Part shown: positions 1 through 6,924 of the stretch, one piece after another | Layout of the letters: the number at the start of each line of letters is the position of its first letter | How positions within the stretch are numbered: the stretch's first letter is position 1 | Origin: Hymenobacter artigasi | Lineage (GTDB): Bacteria > Bacteroidota > Bacteroidia > Cytophagales > Hymenobacteraceae | DNA: 64,000 nt | Direction of reading: 5' to 3' | NCBI RefSeq assembly: GCF_012275535.1 | Contig: NZ_JAAVTK010000016.1 | Location: forward strand, 1 to 64,000 | Notes under the pieces: generated by a model | What the model saw: only the letters and a program-made list of their open reading frames with translations | Told to the model about the DNA's origin: nothing | Database searches by the model: none | Made by a program: the position numbers and the translations under genes

Positions 1-93
1 ATTTACCCCCCGCTCCCATGAAGCTTGGCTGCTTATTGCCAACTTGACCATGTGTCTCAATCGATTAGCTCCCGCCTAATTCCCTAACACCCT

Positions 94-1434
94 CTAAGCT
101 ACCACCTCCGACAACCCCATCAAATCGTCGCGCAGCTCCCGGTAGTCGGCCCGTACCTGGTCGAGGTCGTAGCTGGTGGTGAGGGTGGCTTCGGCCGCTG
201 CCAGTGTGAGGTCGGCCTGCTGGCGCAGGGCAGCACGGCTGGCCGTTGCGTGGCATTCGGCCGCGATGGTGCGCAGCGCCACCAGCTGGCGCAAGTAGAT
301 AGCCAGCGCGTTCGCCGCGTTGGTGCGAATCTGGTCGAAAGCCGTACCCAGGTAACCGGCAAAGTCGGGCCCCATGGTTAGCACGCGCACCTGCCCTTCC
401 GCCGCCCGCAGCGGGCTGGCGAGCTGCCGATTGGCCAGCAGCCGCAGCAGCGCACCCAGCCGGTCCACGCACATCACCGCCGTGGTGGTATCGTTGATGC
501 CCGGGGAAAGTGCTTTCATGGCAATATCCACCAGCTGGCGCAGGCCAAAGCCCACGTCCTGGTCGAGGGTGCGCTGGTCGCCGAAGCGGTAGCTGTCGTC
601 CAGGCTGGCGGCGAGCTCATCGGCCGGGGGCAAGGCGTGGCCATCGGGGCTGGCTACCGCTACCAGCGGCGCGCCCTTCACCATAAAGCTGCCAATGGCC
701 TGCTCCATGCGCACCACTACATTGGCCTGCTCGGCAAAAGCCAGCAGTGCATCATAATCCACTCCCTGAATGTAGCCCGTGACCGGGGCCGGCACCAGCT
801 GCCAGCGCAGGTCCGGGCCGGCGGCCAGTTCGGCGCGCTCGATGGGGGTAGCGGGCTCGCCCAGCCGGGCCGGAAACACTTTGTCGAGCAGCTTCTCGGT
901 TTCGGCCGCCACGCCCGCCACAATGTTGGCCGCTTGAATGGAGGTGGCAATATGATGGATAAAGAAAATTAGCATGCCGATGCTCACCAAGGCCAGCACC
1001 AGCCCGAAGGCCACGGCCAGGGGCGGCACAAACGAGCCTTCGTCGCCCCCACGAATGGTGCGCAGCACCACCAGACAATACACGAAAATGCTCACAAAAA
1101 AGCCCATTACCACCTGGTTGGTGCGGTCACGCATGAAATTGCGCAGCAGGCGTGAGGTATACTGGCTGGCCACCTGGGCCAGCGTGGCCAGCGTGAGCGA
1201 GAAGGTGAGGCCCGCCACCGTAATCATGGAGCCGGCAATGGCCGAAAGCATGCCGCGCGCACCATCGGCCCCCGCCCCAAACAGCAGTGGAAACCGCGAC
1301 GTCCACTTCGCCCCAATATATACGTCGAGCACTACCAGCCAGTACGCGGCAAACAGCGAGGCCACGACCATCATCGTCGGCACAAACCAGAGGCTGGAAT
1401 CCAGCTTCAGCCACAAGGCTTTCAGTTTATTCAT
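94..1434 (-). CDS. DUF2254 integral membrane protein
   Basis: A 446-residue inner-membrane protein of the DUF2254 family, whose function is unknown. The N-terminal half has about four hydrophobic helices: residues 15-40, one around the GMLSAIAGSMITVAGL stretch near 62-80, and two between about 108 and 160. The remainder is soluble and probably cytoplasmic. The conserved stretch GINDTTTA near residue 314 fits the family. It starts at ATG 1434 and nothing is upstream in operon with it. It is chromosomal, the last gene before the integrated element. The family call rests on remembered similarity. Confidence 0.8.
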   Translation of the reverse strand: MNKLKALWLKLDSSLWFVPTMMVVASLFAAYWLVVLDVYIGAKWTSRFPLLFGAGADGARGMLSAIAGSMITVAGLTFSLTLATLAQVASQYTSRLLRNFMRDRTNQVVMGFFVSIFVYCLVVLRTIRGGDEGSFVPPLAVAFGLVLALVSIGMLIFFIHHIATSIQAANIVAGVAAETEKLLDKVFPARLGEPATPIERAELAAGPDLRWQLVPAPVTGYIQGVDYDALLAFAEQANVVVRMEQAIGSFMVKGAPLVAVASPDGHALPPADELAASLDDSYRFGDQRTLDQDVGFGLRQLVDIAMKALSPGINDTTTAVMCVDRLGALLRLLANRQLASPLRAAEGQVRVLTMGPDFAGYLGTAFDQIRTNAANALAIYLRQLVALRTIAAECHATASRAALRQQADLTLAAAEATLTTSYDLDQVRADYRELRDDLMGLSEVVA

Positions 1435-1686
1435 ATGCCCCGGTTTACTGCCTCCCCGGCCTTACGGTTGTGCGGGCGGGGCCGGCGGCGCGGTGTTGCC
1501 GACCTCAGACACCTGAATTACTATCAAACCTGGCGCGCCCAATTGGCTGGATGTATAGTCCCAAGCAGTAATAGTGTGTTTTCCGGTCTGGAGTTTCGCA
1601 CAGAATTAGGAGATATATACGCCTCGGCATCGCCTTCACGGGCCTGGGTTTGGCGTGAAGTCAATAGGTGTGACCTGAGCAAAGAA

Positions 1687-1728
1687 AAAGCCCGCTAACA
1701 AACTGGTTACAGTCTATTAGCGGGCTTT
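1687..1728 (-). terminator. Original terminator of tRNA-Asn, displaced by the element
   Basis: Twelve-base perfect arms (AAAGCCCGCTAA and its complement) enclose an 18-base loop; read on the minus strand the stem runs into TTTTTCTTT. It directly abuts the left attachment repeat. Before integration it would have lain just 3' of the minus-strand tRNA-Asn gene. The rest of 1435-1686 shows no gene. Confidence 0.75.
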
Positions 1729-1742
1729 AGCGCTCCCTCCTG
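1728..1742. repeat. attL: left direct repeat of the tRNA-Asn 3' end
   Basis: TAGCGCTCCCTCCTG is identical to 33335-33349, where it covers the acceptor-stem 3' half, the discriminator and part of the T stem of tRNA-Asn. Sequence identity ends sharply on both sides. Confidence 0.88.
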
Positions 1743-1793
1743 AGACCGCCGTATGCCCTAACGCAGTCAAAAACGCGGTTTTTAGGTCGATTT

Positions 1794-1831
1794 TGTCCCG
1801 GTTTATGTCCCGGAATCAGGTTGTGTCCCGG
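1794..1831 (+). promoter_or_regulatory. Left-end integrase arm-type repeats (TGTCCCGG x3)
   Basis: TGTCCCGG occurs at 1794-1801, 1806-1813 and 1824-1831, that is at 12- and 18-bp periods. The same octamer occurs three times in the same orientation at the other end (33175-33206). Binding by the integrase is inferred from position and pairing. The rest of 1743-1921 holds no gene. Confidence 0.6.
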
Positions 1832-1921
1832 TTTTGTGTTCCCGCTTCGCTCCCTGATAAATGCAATTTTATAAAAAGTCCTATTTCTACCGAATTCCCG
1901 GCTTCAACTCTTCCTCGCTAC

Positions 1922-2872
1922 CTACACTAAGCCCAGCTGTTCAAATTTACGTTGCAGCAGCGACACATACGCCTCTTTTAGCTCCGGCGGTAGAAAGCTT
2001 TCCGCCAGCAGCTTCTCCCAGGACGGGCGGGCGCGGGTAAATTTGTTAAACAGCCCCGTCATCACCTTCTCATCCACGCCGGCCCGCTGGCCCGCCGCGC
2101 GGAAATCCTCCTGTCGCAGCTTCTTCTTTTTGCCGTTCAGCGTCAGTGCCAACTCCTCTTGGTCGGCCGGATTCACCAGCGCCGTGGCCACCAGGTCGTA
2201 GGCCGGGGCCAGCCCGTAGCCCTGGCCCGGCTTGTGCAGTAGCGAGAAGTTTTTCAGGTGCATATCAGCGTTGCCGGTCAGGAAGCTGAACAGCACCAGC
2301 TCGTAGAAATTCACCACGTCCAGGCCGGGGTTGGCCGAATAGGTGCGCAGGGCTTTGGCTATCTGCTCGTGCGAGCCGTCGTATTTGTTTTCGGTCAGTC
2401 GTTCGGTCAGCTGGCACATGTCTTCCATGTGCAGCTTCTGCCCCTTGCGCCGGTCAATGCGCCGCGTCACGTAGGCCAGCGCCCCATCCTGCAGCCGCAG
2501 CAGGCCGTGCGGCACGGTGGCAATGCGGGCCACCTCGGCCAGGTGCATGGTAACATCTTCAACTTCCGGCAGGTGGGGGTAGCGCGGGGTCGGCGGCTTC
2601 AGAATGTATTCCCCGCCCAGAGCCCCCACGATGGTAAGGCGAGCGGGCCCATCAGTGGCGCTACCTGGCACCAGCGACAACGACAGCTTGGGCTGCACGC
2701 CCGTTACCGTCATGTGCTGGCTCACAATTTTCTCCGCCAAACCCAACATCTGCGCTTCCGAGTAGGGGAAGGCCGGCGGCGCTACCCGCCCAAACAGCTT
2801 GCGGCTGCAGGCCGGGTGGTAATCCAGCTGGCCATCTGCCAGCAGCTGGTAGCAGTACAGGCAGCGGCTCAT
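1922..2872 (-). CDS. hipT: HipT-like serine/threonine kinase toxin
   Basis: A 316-residue HipA C-terminal-type kinase, the toxin of a three-gene HipBST-like system. In known relatives this fold phosphorylates aminoacyl-tRNA synthetases. It carries the VTGVQPKLS loop (about 57-65), a GEYILKP lysine strand (about 88-94), the catalytic TGNADMHLKN motif near 195-205 and PAYDL near 219. The N-terminus has CLYC and a further Cys (C4, C7, C22), a possible small metal site. It is 316 residues long, against about 440 for full HipA, because the N-terminal domain is encoded by the preceding gene. The ATG overlaps the stop of that gene by 4 bases, implying coupled translation. The substrate here is unknown. 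Confidence 0.85.
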   Translation of the reverse strand: MSRCLYCYQLLADGQLDYHPACSRKLFGRVAPPAFPYSEAQMLGLAEKIVSQHMTVTGVQPKLSLSLVPGSATDGPARLTIVGALGGEYILKPPTPRYPHLPEVEDVTMHLAEVARIATVPHGLLRLQDGALAYVTRRIDRRKGQKLHMEDMCQLTERLTENKYDGSHEQIAKALRTYSANPGLDVVNFYELVLFSFLTGNADMHLKNFSLLHKPGQGYGLAPAYDLVATALVNPADQEELALTLNGKKKKLRQEDFRAAGQRAGVDEKVMTGLFNKFTRARPSWEKLLAESFLPPELKEAYVSLLQRKFEQLGLV

Positions 2873-3201
2873 GCGTCGTCAGCGTTAGGAAGTGGGTGGA
2901 TGCTCACGGCACCGATGCAGTCCCGGCAGCAGGCCAGCAACAGCCCCATCCGGTCGCGGACGTTGAGCTTCCAGTTGCGCTCGGCCACGTCCAGCAGCCA
3001 CCCTTCGGGAATCAACCCGTCGAAGAAGGGAAACAACACCCGCTCCACGTAGGGCTGCTCGCGCAGCGGCAGCGTTAGGCTCACCGGTTCCGCAGCAGCC
3101 AATGAGAGGTATTCTGGCGTGTAGGCAAATGTATAGCCCTGCTCATCCTGCCTCAGATGGCCCGCTACCTGGTCGTGCATATGTACTTCCGCTTGGCGCA
3201 T
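2869..3201 (-). CDS. hipS: HipS-like protein (HipA N-terminal domain)
   Basis: A 110-residue protein matching the N-terminal subdomain of HipA (Couple_hipA type), as in EYLSLAAAEPVSLTLPLREQPY and the LFPFFDGLIPEGWLL stretch. In the described HipBST system of E. coli the stand-alone HipS is the antitoxin that restrains HipT; that role is transferred here by analogy. It lies 3 bases after the HTH gene and overlaps the kinase gene by 4 bases, so the three form one operon. The ATG at 3201 is the only sensible start. Confidence 0.8.
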   Translation of the reverse strand: MRQAEVHMHDQVAGHLRQDEQGYTFAYTPEYLSLAAAEPVSLTLPLREQPYVERVLFPFFDGLIPEGWLLDVAERNWKLNVRDRMGLLLACCRDCIGAVSIHPLPNADDA

Positions 3202-3204
3202 AAC

Positions 3205-3423
3205 TTATTTCAGTTCGGGTAAAACCATCACGGGCACCGGCCCCACTTCATGGCCAAACAGCTGCAGCACGGCGTTGACCTTATCCAGTCGCAGCGTGCC
3301 TTTTCCCTGTTCCAAATCGCGCACAAACCGCAGGCCCACTCCCGCCTTGGCCGCCAGGTCAGGCTGAGAAAGCTGCAGCTGACGGCGCCGCTGTTTTACA
3401 AAAGTGGCCAGTGGGTCAAGCAT
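3205..3423 (-). CDS. hipB: HipB-like XRE antitoxin/repressor
   Basis: A 72-residue HTH_XRE protein (QLSQPDLAAKAGVGLRFVRDLEQGKGTLRL) of the short HipB type found beside HipA kinases. ATG 3423 is chosen over longer frames because residues upstream of it run through the operator palindromes. It is first gene of the operon and very likely binds the three TACCC/GGGTA palindromes upstream to repress it. Whether it also helps to bind the toxin cannot be judged. Confidence 0.85.
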   Translation of the reverse strand: MLDPLATFVKQRRRQLQLSQPDLAAKAGVGLRFVRDLEQGKGTLRLDKVNAVLQLFGHEVGPVPVMVLPELK

Positions 3424-3428
3424 GATGA

Positions 3429-3528
3429 ATACCCGAACAGGTATAATTAACAAACGTATAAAGGATATTACACCCGAACGGGTATAAATATAGTACATGC
3501 AGGCGTAATTATACCCAATAGGGTATAA
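3429..3528 (-). promoter_or_regulatory. hipBST promoter with three palindromic operators
   Basis: Three related palindromes are seen: TACC-N6-GGTA at 3430-3443, ACCC-GAAC-GGGT at 3472-3483 and TTATACCC-AATA-GGGTATAA at 3509-3528. A TACGTTTG -10-type box on the minus strand lies at 3458-3451, between operators 1 and 2. Operator 2 falls where the -33 box should be and operator 1 lies in the leader. This fits autorepression by the HipB-like protein. Confidence 0.7.
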
Positions 3529-3551
3529 TATTTCTCACAACAGGCACGTCC

Positions 3552-4301
3552 TTAAATAACGTCCGCGTAGAAAATCCGCACCACCTTCCACATAAAGCGG
3601 ATGTCCTCACCGGCCACAGGCAGGCTGCCGGCGTTGGGGTTGTCGGCATGCAGCACCAGAATACCCCGCTCCAGAATGTCGTTGCTCTTCACCCGCTTTA
3701 TGGTCAGCTGGTTGCCAAAGGCCACCACGTAGACCCCACTGGTGACATACTTCACATCAGACAGCGGCACACGAACGCCCACCACTTTCATGCCGGAGCG
3801 CAGCTGCGGCTCCATCGAGTCGCCGTCAATCTCAAAGCCCTTCGTGCCCGGCTTGCGCATCTCCGGGGTCGGGTCGTAGATGCGCACGATTTCCAGACTC
3901 TCGAATTGGCTCACTTCCCCGCCGTCGTCCATTAGGTCGAGAAAGCTGCCGCGCACTTTGCAGCCAACGAACTCGATGTCCAAATGGTCGCCTTCTTCCA
4001 GGCCGGCGAGCACCTTCACATTACCCCCCAACGGGCTGAACTCCTCCATTGGGCCGCTGCCAAACCACAGCCAGTTACGGCTGATGCCCAGCTTGGCTAC
4101 AATGGTTTCCAATGCCTCATTGCTCGGCTGATGGCGGCCCGCTTCCAACTGCGCAATAGAGGGGCGCGAGGTACCTATCAGGTCGGCCATCTCCTGTTGG
4201 GTCATGTCGCGGGATTGACGCACCACTTTCAGCCGCTCGCTCATTGTCAACGACGGCAGGGGCGTCACTTCACTAAGTTTTTTTCGGTCGATAGCTTTCA
4301 T
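3552..4301 (-). CDS. Phage-type repressor, XRE HTH plus S24 peptidase domain
   Basis: A 249-residue CI/LexA-like repressor. Residues about 24-80 form an XRE helix-turn-helix (MTQQEMADLIGTSRPSIAQLEAG). The C-terminal half is an S24 domain with the catalytic Ser in DGDSMEP and the Lys in TIKRVK. An Ala-Gly or Cys-Gly cleavage pair is not evident, so RecA-triggered self-cleavage is uncertain. It is transcribed divergently from a small HTH gene, like a lysogeny switch. A TACCTTTG box at 4358-4351 (minus) with TTG 19 bases upstream is its probable promoter. Confidence 0.85.
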   Translation of the reverse strand: MKAIDRKKLSEVTPLPSLTMSERLKVVRQSRDMTQQEMADLIGTSRPSIAQLEAGRHQPSNEALETIVAKLGISRNWLWFGSGPMEEFSPLGGNVKVLAGLEEGDHLDIEFVGCKVRGSFLDLMDDGGEVSQFESLEIVRIYDPTPEMRKPGTKGFEIDGDSMEPQLRSGMKVVGVRVPLSDVKYVTSGVYVVAFGNQLTIKRVKSNDILERGILVLHADNPNAGSLPVAGEDIRFMWKVVRIFYADVI

Positions 4302-4380
4302 TTTGCAACTTTTGGTAACTTTTACCTACATTTGAGCGTCATATTGCTTTCAAAGGTAACAAATATTCGACCAAATGCAA
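4301..4380. promoter_or_regulatory. Divergent lysogeny-type switch with operator
   Basis: The rightward promoter is TTTTG (4301-4305), 21 bases, then TACATTTG (4327-4334). The palindrome GGTAACTTTTACC (4314-4326) sits exactly between the two boxes. The leftward promoter is TTG (4380-4378), 19 bases, then TACCTTTG (4358-4351), with a GGTAAC half-site at 4355-4360. A repressor on these sites would shut the rightward genes. Boxes are seen; occupancy is inferred. Confidence 0.65.
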
Positions 4381-4599
4381 CCACTTGAAACCTCCCCTAC
4401 GCCGAAGGACCTGCGGATGTTACTCCCGCACGGTGCCATATCGGACATCGCCCGTTCGCTGAAACTGTCCCACGCGGCCGTTTCTAAGGCCTTACAAAAG
4501 GCCCGGCCGGCGCACCCCGCCGTGGCCGAGGCCATCCGCCTCATCAAGGAAACCGGCAGCCAGGCCGTGCTGCACGACCTCAACCTCCTCAATCAATAA
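4375..4599 (+). CDS. Small helix-turn-helix protein (Cro-like position)
   Basis: A 74-residue protein with a helix-turn-helix near residues 18-45 (GAISDIARSLKLSHAAVSKALQKARP). It is the first gene rightward of the switch region, facing away from the S24 repressor, which is the place of cro or an early activator in temperate phages. It has no other domain. Its DNA target is presumably in the shared intergenic region. The HTH is clear; the Cro-like role is inference from position. Confidence 0.65.
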   Translation: MQPLETSPTPKDLRMLLPHGAISDIARSLKLSHAAVSKALQKARPAHPAVAEAIRLIKETGSQAVLHDLNLLNQ

Positions 4600-4626
4600 C
4601 TCACTCATTTCTAAATACCCTAGCCC

Positions 4627-5019
4627 ATGATGCTTCTAATCAAAGCCGACCAGGTAGCCAATTACATTCGACGCCCCTTACCGTCAACTCCCTATCTGCT
4701 CGAAGAGCCCCGCGCCGCCACGGCAGCCCTGGAAGCCGCCATCCGGGCCTGCCCAAAAAAGGACTTCAGCGCCAAAGCCTCCCGCCCAACATACGCCCAG
4801 GGCTACGATTTGGGCGAGGCCATCGACAGCCCCTACCTCACCCACCGCGAAGCCGTGTGGGTAGAGCTGTGTCGCTATGAGTTCGACGCTAATACCACCA
4901 CCCAGGTGCTCACGCAGCTGCAGCTCATCATTGCCTACCGTCAGGCTTCCGGCATCGCCCCCGTGTACCACAAGGGCAAATGCTTCTTCCCTGAGCGTCC
5001 CACGCCCCCCCAGCCATGA
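4627..5019 (+). CDS. Hypothetical protein, early replication operon
   Basis: A 130-residue soluble protein with no recognised domain, starting MMLLIKADQVANYIRRP. It has neither a signal peptide nor a membrane segment. It lies 27 bases after the small HTH gene, and its stop overlaps the next start (ATGA, 5016-5019), so it belongs to the rightward operon that leads to dnaB. The next gene carries the DNA-binding signature, so a regulatory or replication accessory role is possible but unproven. Confidence 0.6.
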   Translation: MMLLIKADQVANYIRRPLPSTPYLLEEPRAATAALEAAIRACPKKDFSAKASRPTYAQGYDLGEAIDSPYLTHREAVWVELCRYEFDANTTTQVLTQLQLIIAYRQASGIAPVYHKGKCFFPERPTPPQP

Positions 5020-5411
5020 CCGAGCTAACCACCACCACCGCCGACGGCCTGCACATCACCGTGCGCCTGCCCGACGACCATACGTGGGTGCGCGAGTCGC
5101 TGGAAAAAGCCTGTGCTGCCGAGGCCCGCCGCCAGCTCGAAACCGCCCCCACGCCCGACCCGGCCTATTCCGTGCCCCGCACCGCCGAGCTACTCGACCT
5201 GCACCCGGAAACCCTACGCGACTACATGCGCCTGCCAGAGCACCATCCGCGCCGCCTGCACTACGTCACGGGCGAATCCAGCCGCGGCGACCGGGTGATG
5301 CTGTCCCAAATCCACGATTGGCAGCGCCGCAACCGCACCGATGCCACGCCTGCCACTGCCCCCGCCCCCCGGGTGAAACGCGGCCGGCCGTCTCCCTTCC
5401 GCCCTTCCTAA
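5016..5411 (+). CDS. MerR/excisionase-like HTH protein
   Basis: A 131-residue protein. Residues about 50-70 (AYSVPRTAELLDLHPETLRDYM) look like the helix-turn-helix of MerR/excisionase-type proteins, followed by a winged stretch and a basic, proline-rich tail. It overlaps the preceding gene by 4 bases. It could be the excisionase or directionality factor of the element, or a replication regulator. The HTH is moderately convincing; no partner is visible. Confidence 0.55.
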   Translation: MTELTTTTADGLHITVRLPDDHTWVRESLEKACAAEARRQLETAPTPDPAYSVPRTAELLDLHPETLRDYMRLPEHHPRRLHYVTGESSRGDRVMLSQIHDWQRRNRTDATPATAPAPRVKRGRPSPFRPS

Positions 5412-5476
5412 CCCGCTACTTGAAAATAGCAGACTCATCCGCTGCCACTACAGGCGGCTCAATTCCCCATTCCCCA

Positions 5477-6064
5477 ATGTCCCAGCTACTCCCCATCGTC
5501 GGCCCGGATAGTCCGGAGGCCACTACATCCATCATCACCATCCAAAAGGTCAAGCTCAAAGACCAGCACCTCACCTGCGAATTCACCGAGCAGCGCACCG
5601 ATGATGCCCCGCCCCGCGCTTTTGCCCTCACCTGTGCCGAGCAGATTCACCCCGACCTCACGCATGCCCTCAGCCGCCTGGTACCGCACCTCTGCCTGTT
5701 GGCCGAGCAGCTGACCGAGACGCCCGACTTCTGGCCCGACGAGTCCGAGGAATTGCCCGCGCTATTCGAACCTTTCACCGTCACCGGCTTCTCCATGGGC
5801 CGCCACCAAAGCGGCGTTACCCTCATTGGCCAGCGCGAGCTCACCGGCGGCCGGGTGCTCAACCTGACCACGCCCTACCAGTCGTTCGACGACGAGCACG
5901 GCAGCTACCCCTGCACCGGCCTGCTCGAAACCACCCTGGCCACGGCCCTCACGGAGGTGGAAGCTGCCCTCCGCGGCAAATGCACCGACTACCGCCAGCT
6001 CGACCTCTTCGAAGAGGCCACTACCACCATCATCCCATTTGTGCCCACGCCAACGCGCGCATGA
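5477..6064 (+). CDS. Hypothetical protein with C-terminal clamp-binding-like motif
   Basis: A 195-residue protein of unknown family, starting MSQLLPIVGPDSPEA. ATG 5477 is chosen because upstream codons in this frame run antiphase through the preceding gene. Near the C-terminus it has QLDLFEE, which matches the QL[SD]LF-type motif that proteins use to bind the beta sliding clamp. It lies in the replication operon, with ATGA overlap to the DUF1376 gene. A replication or clamp-recruiting role is an inference from motif and place. Confidence 0.6.
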   Translation: MSQLLPIVGPDSPEATTSIITIQKVKLKDQHLTCEFTEQRTDDAPPRAFALTCAEQIHPDLTHALSRLVPHLCLLAEQLTETPDFWPDESEELPALFEPFTVTGFSMGRHQSGVTLIGQRELTGGRVLNLTTPYQSFDDEHGSYPCTGLLETTLATALTEVEAALRGKCTDYRQLDLFEEATTTIIPFVPTPTRA

Positions 6065-6912
6065 AACTCCCGGCTATCCAATTCTACCCCGGCGACTGGC
6101 ACAAGGACCAGGGCGTCCAGGCCCTCGACCTCGCCCAGCGCGGCGCCTGGTTCGAGTTGCTGTTGATGATGCACGACAGCGACGAGCGCGGCGTGCTCCT
6201 CGTCAACGGCCAGCCCATGCCCGACGCCGTCATCGCCCGCCGCCTCGGTTTGGATAACCAAACGGCCAACCAAATTCTAACCACCCTACTAACCTACGGC
6301 GTCGCCAGCCGCCGCGAGTCGGACGGCGCACTGTTCTGCCGCCGCATGGTCAAAGATGAGAACCTGCGTCGGATACGCACGGAAGCGGGTAAAAAGGGCG
6401 GTAACCCCAATTTGCTTAACCAAAAGCCCAAGCAAAAAGCAACCACCCGGGTTAAGCAAATTCCAACCCCTTCATTTTCATCTTCAATTACAACTTCGGT
6501 AATAGAGGGAGAGGCGGCTGACGCCGCCCCGCCCGCGCCCGACGGTGAAAAGTCAGAGCCAGAAGAACATTCATCAGGGTCCCCTCTCCACCGGAGAGGG
6601 GTCGGGGGTGAGGCGAAACGCAAGAACGTGCCGCCCATGCTGGCCGAGGTCCAGGACTACGCCGCCGCGCATTACCCCGACAGCGCCGACGCCCAAGCCG
6701 AGGCCGCCACCTTCCACGACCACTACGAAAGCAACGGCTGGCGCGTCAGCGGCAAAACCCTGATGGCCGACTGGCGCGCCTCCTTCCGCAACTGGATGCG
6801 CCGCCGCCCGCAGTTTCAGGCCACGGCCGCCGGCCGCACCGGTACCGGCCCACCAGCCCCGGCCCGCGCCCGCACCGCCCCCAAATCCACCGACCCAGCC
6901 CGCTGGAGCTAA
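6061..6912 (+). CDS. DUF1376 (YdaU-like) phage replication protein
   Basis: A 283-residue protein. Residues 1-115 are a DUF1376 domain (WHKDQGVQALDLAQRGAWFELLLMMHDS and onward), a winged-helix-like module found in phage replication initiators. A long low-complexity linker follows. The C-terminal domain (about 200-265) contains the YESNGWRVSGKTLMADWRAS signature typical of such initiators. Directly before dnaB, it probably loads the helicase at the element origin. The linker contains an in-frame palindromic repeat (6581-6601). The start overlaps the preceding stop. Confidence 0.8.
   Translation: MKLPAIQFYPGDWHKDQGVQALDLAQRGAWFELLLMMHDSDERGVLLVNGQPMPDAVIARRLGLDNQTANQILTTLLTYGVASRRESDGALFCRRMVKDENLRRIRTEAGKKGGNPNLLNQKPKQKATTRVKQIPTPSFSSSITTSVIEGEAADAAPPAPDGEKSEPEEHSSGSPLHRRGVGGEAKRKNVPPMLAEVQDYAAAHYPDSADAQAEAATFHDHYESNGWRVSGKTLMADWRASFRNWMRRRPQFQATAAGRTGTGPPAPARARTAPKSTDPARWS
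6581..6601 (+). repeat. REP-like palindrome inside the DUF1376 gene
   Basis: CCCCTCTCC-ACC-GGAGAGGGG has 9-base perfect arms and is followed by tcgggggtgaggcg, the form of a repeat usually seen between genes. It is in frame and encodes SPLHRRGVGGEA-type linker residues. Confidence 0.7.
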
Positions 6913-6924
6913 CCCCAACCCGTC

